Of a stretch of DNA of 64,000 nucleotides, positions 63,470 to 64,000 are shown piece by piece. Both the position numbers and the translations under genes were made by a program. Position 1 is the first letter of the stretch. Every line of letters begins with the position of its first letter. The DNA lies in the NCBI GenBank assembly GCA_003140215.1, contig PLJL01000004.1, forward strand, positions 632,661-696,660, read 5' to 3'. This DNA comes from Vulcanimicrobiota bacterium (GTDB taxonomy: Bacteria; Vulcanimicrobiota; Vulcanimicrobiia; Vulcanimicrobiales; Vulcanimicrobiaceae). The notes under the pieces were generated by a model that searched no databases, was not told the DNA's origin, and saw only the letters and a program-made list of their open reading frames with translations.

Positions 63470-64000
63470 ATTCCGCCGTTGATGTTGAGCGTTTGCCCCG
63501 TGACGTAGTCGCCGTTTTCGACCAGATACCGGACGCCGCGCGCGACTTCGTCGGGGCTCCCGACCCTGCGCAGCGGGATCCGGCTCACCAGCTTCTCCTT
63601 GGCCGCTTCGGGGATCGCGTCCCACATACCGGTGCGGATGAAGCCCGGGCAGACCGCGTTGACCGTGACGTCGTACTGCGCCAACTCCAGCGCAAGCGAC
63701 TTGGTAAAGCCGATGATCCCCGCTTTTGCCGCCGCGTAGTTCGTCTGCCCGAAGTTTCCTGACTGACCGACGAACGACGCGATCGTAACGATGCGGCCGA
63801 ACTTGCGCTCGATCATGTGCGGAACCACCGCGTGGCACACGTTGATCACGCCGATCAGATTCGTCTCGAGCACGGCGCGCCAATCGTCGGGCGCCATCTT
63901 GCGAAACGACGAGTCCCGTAAGATCCCGGCGTTGTTGATCAAGACCCCGATCGCGCGGCCGCTCGCGGCCACGGAGCCGACCAGGCGCGCGACGTCGTCG
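63460..64000 (-). CDS. SDR-family reductase, PhaB/FabG-like (5' end outside window)
   Basis: About 180 C-terminal residues are seen; the frame is open to the window edge. Classical SDR motifs: INNAGILRDSSFRKM (N-N-A-G), catalytic Ser in IVTIASFVGQSG, Y-x-x-x-K in TNYAAAKAG, then NAVCPGFIRTGMW. NINGGIYM at the end and the F-G-Q-T-N-Y stretch make acetoacetyl-CoA reductase (PhaB) slightly more likely than FabG. It uses NADPH to reduce a 3-oxoacyl thioester, and could serve polyhydroxybutyrate, fatty acid or the acyl modification pathway. The nucleotide-binding N-terminus lies outside. Confidence 0.85.
   Translation of the reverse strand, partial: DDVARLVGSVAASGRAIGVLINNAGILRDSSFRKMAPDDWRAVLETNLIGVINVCHAVVPHMIERKFGRIVTIASFVGQSGNFGQTNYAAAKAGIIGFTKSLALELAQYDVTVNAVCPGFIRTGMWDAIPEAAKEKLVSRIPLRRVGSPDEVARGVRYLVENGDYVTGQTLNINGGIYM

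Overview
This 64 kb window is GC-rich, densely coded chromosomal DNA from a bacterium with two membranes. The signs of an outer membrane are a heptose epimerase (hldD), two OstA/LptD-like beta-barrel proteins, a surface-glycan locus with both Wzx/Wzy-type and ABC-type export genes, and lipoproteins with clear lipoboxes. Starts are often GTG, and start/stop overlaps (ATGA, GTGA) are common. The mix of genes does not match a familiar proteobacterial order. A deep diderm lineage such as Eremiobacterota/Vulcanimicrobiota (WPS-2) is plausible, but that is inference. I see no rRNA, tRNA, CRISPR array, transposase or phage gene.

Layout. 1-8.6 kb: housekeeping and envelope genes (MetE-like end, hotdog CoA lyase, MazG, PpiC foldase, DUF1003, CPA1 antiporter, EmrB/EmrA efflux pair). 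8.6-12.5 kb: a visibly more A/T-rich stretch with a family of small secreted proteins, one internally deleted relic, and a LuxR-type regulator. 12.6-15.9 kb: a divergent second LuxR-type regulator, a 30-codon ORF with a strong ribosome binding site, an unknown protein and an HD-GYP phosphodiesterase. 15.9-24.8 kb: mfd, a GT87-like membrane glycosyltransferase, deoA, hldD, a GT2 transferase and a small secreted protein. 24.8-32.0 kb: a minus-strand operon with two successive [OstA/LptD-like barrel + starch-binding-like secreted protein] modules followed by an MFS-acyltransferase fusion. 32.0-33.2 kb: deoB.

33.2-63.5 kb: a large surface-polysaccharide locus. It holds an initiating sugar transferase, a MurJ-type flippase, an O-antigen polymerase/ligase, multidomain glycosyltransferases, two Wzx-like flippases, ugd and UDP-xylose synthase, two CDP-paratose-2-epimerase-like enzymes, an ABC-2 exporter pair (Wzm/Wzt), and an unusual acylation set: WcbI-type enzyme, fatty-acyl-AMP ligase, acyl carrier protein, and a phytanoyl-CoA-type dioxygenase. 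A methyltransferase with a long coiled coil may act as a chain-length terminator. The window ends inside a PhaB/FabG-like reductase.

How it fits together: nucleotide-sugar enzymes make UDP-GlcA/UDP-Xyl and modified deoxysugars, the transferases build the chain, the acyl-ligase/ACP/WcbI set probably decorates it, and the two kinds of flippase/exporter move it outward. The OstA-like operon may serve outer-membrane lipid placement. The most interesting items are the duplicated OstA/CBM-like modules, the acylation set inside the glycan locus, the coiled-coil methyltransferase, and a possible AUC start codon behind a perfect Shine-Dalgarno site.
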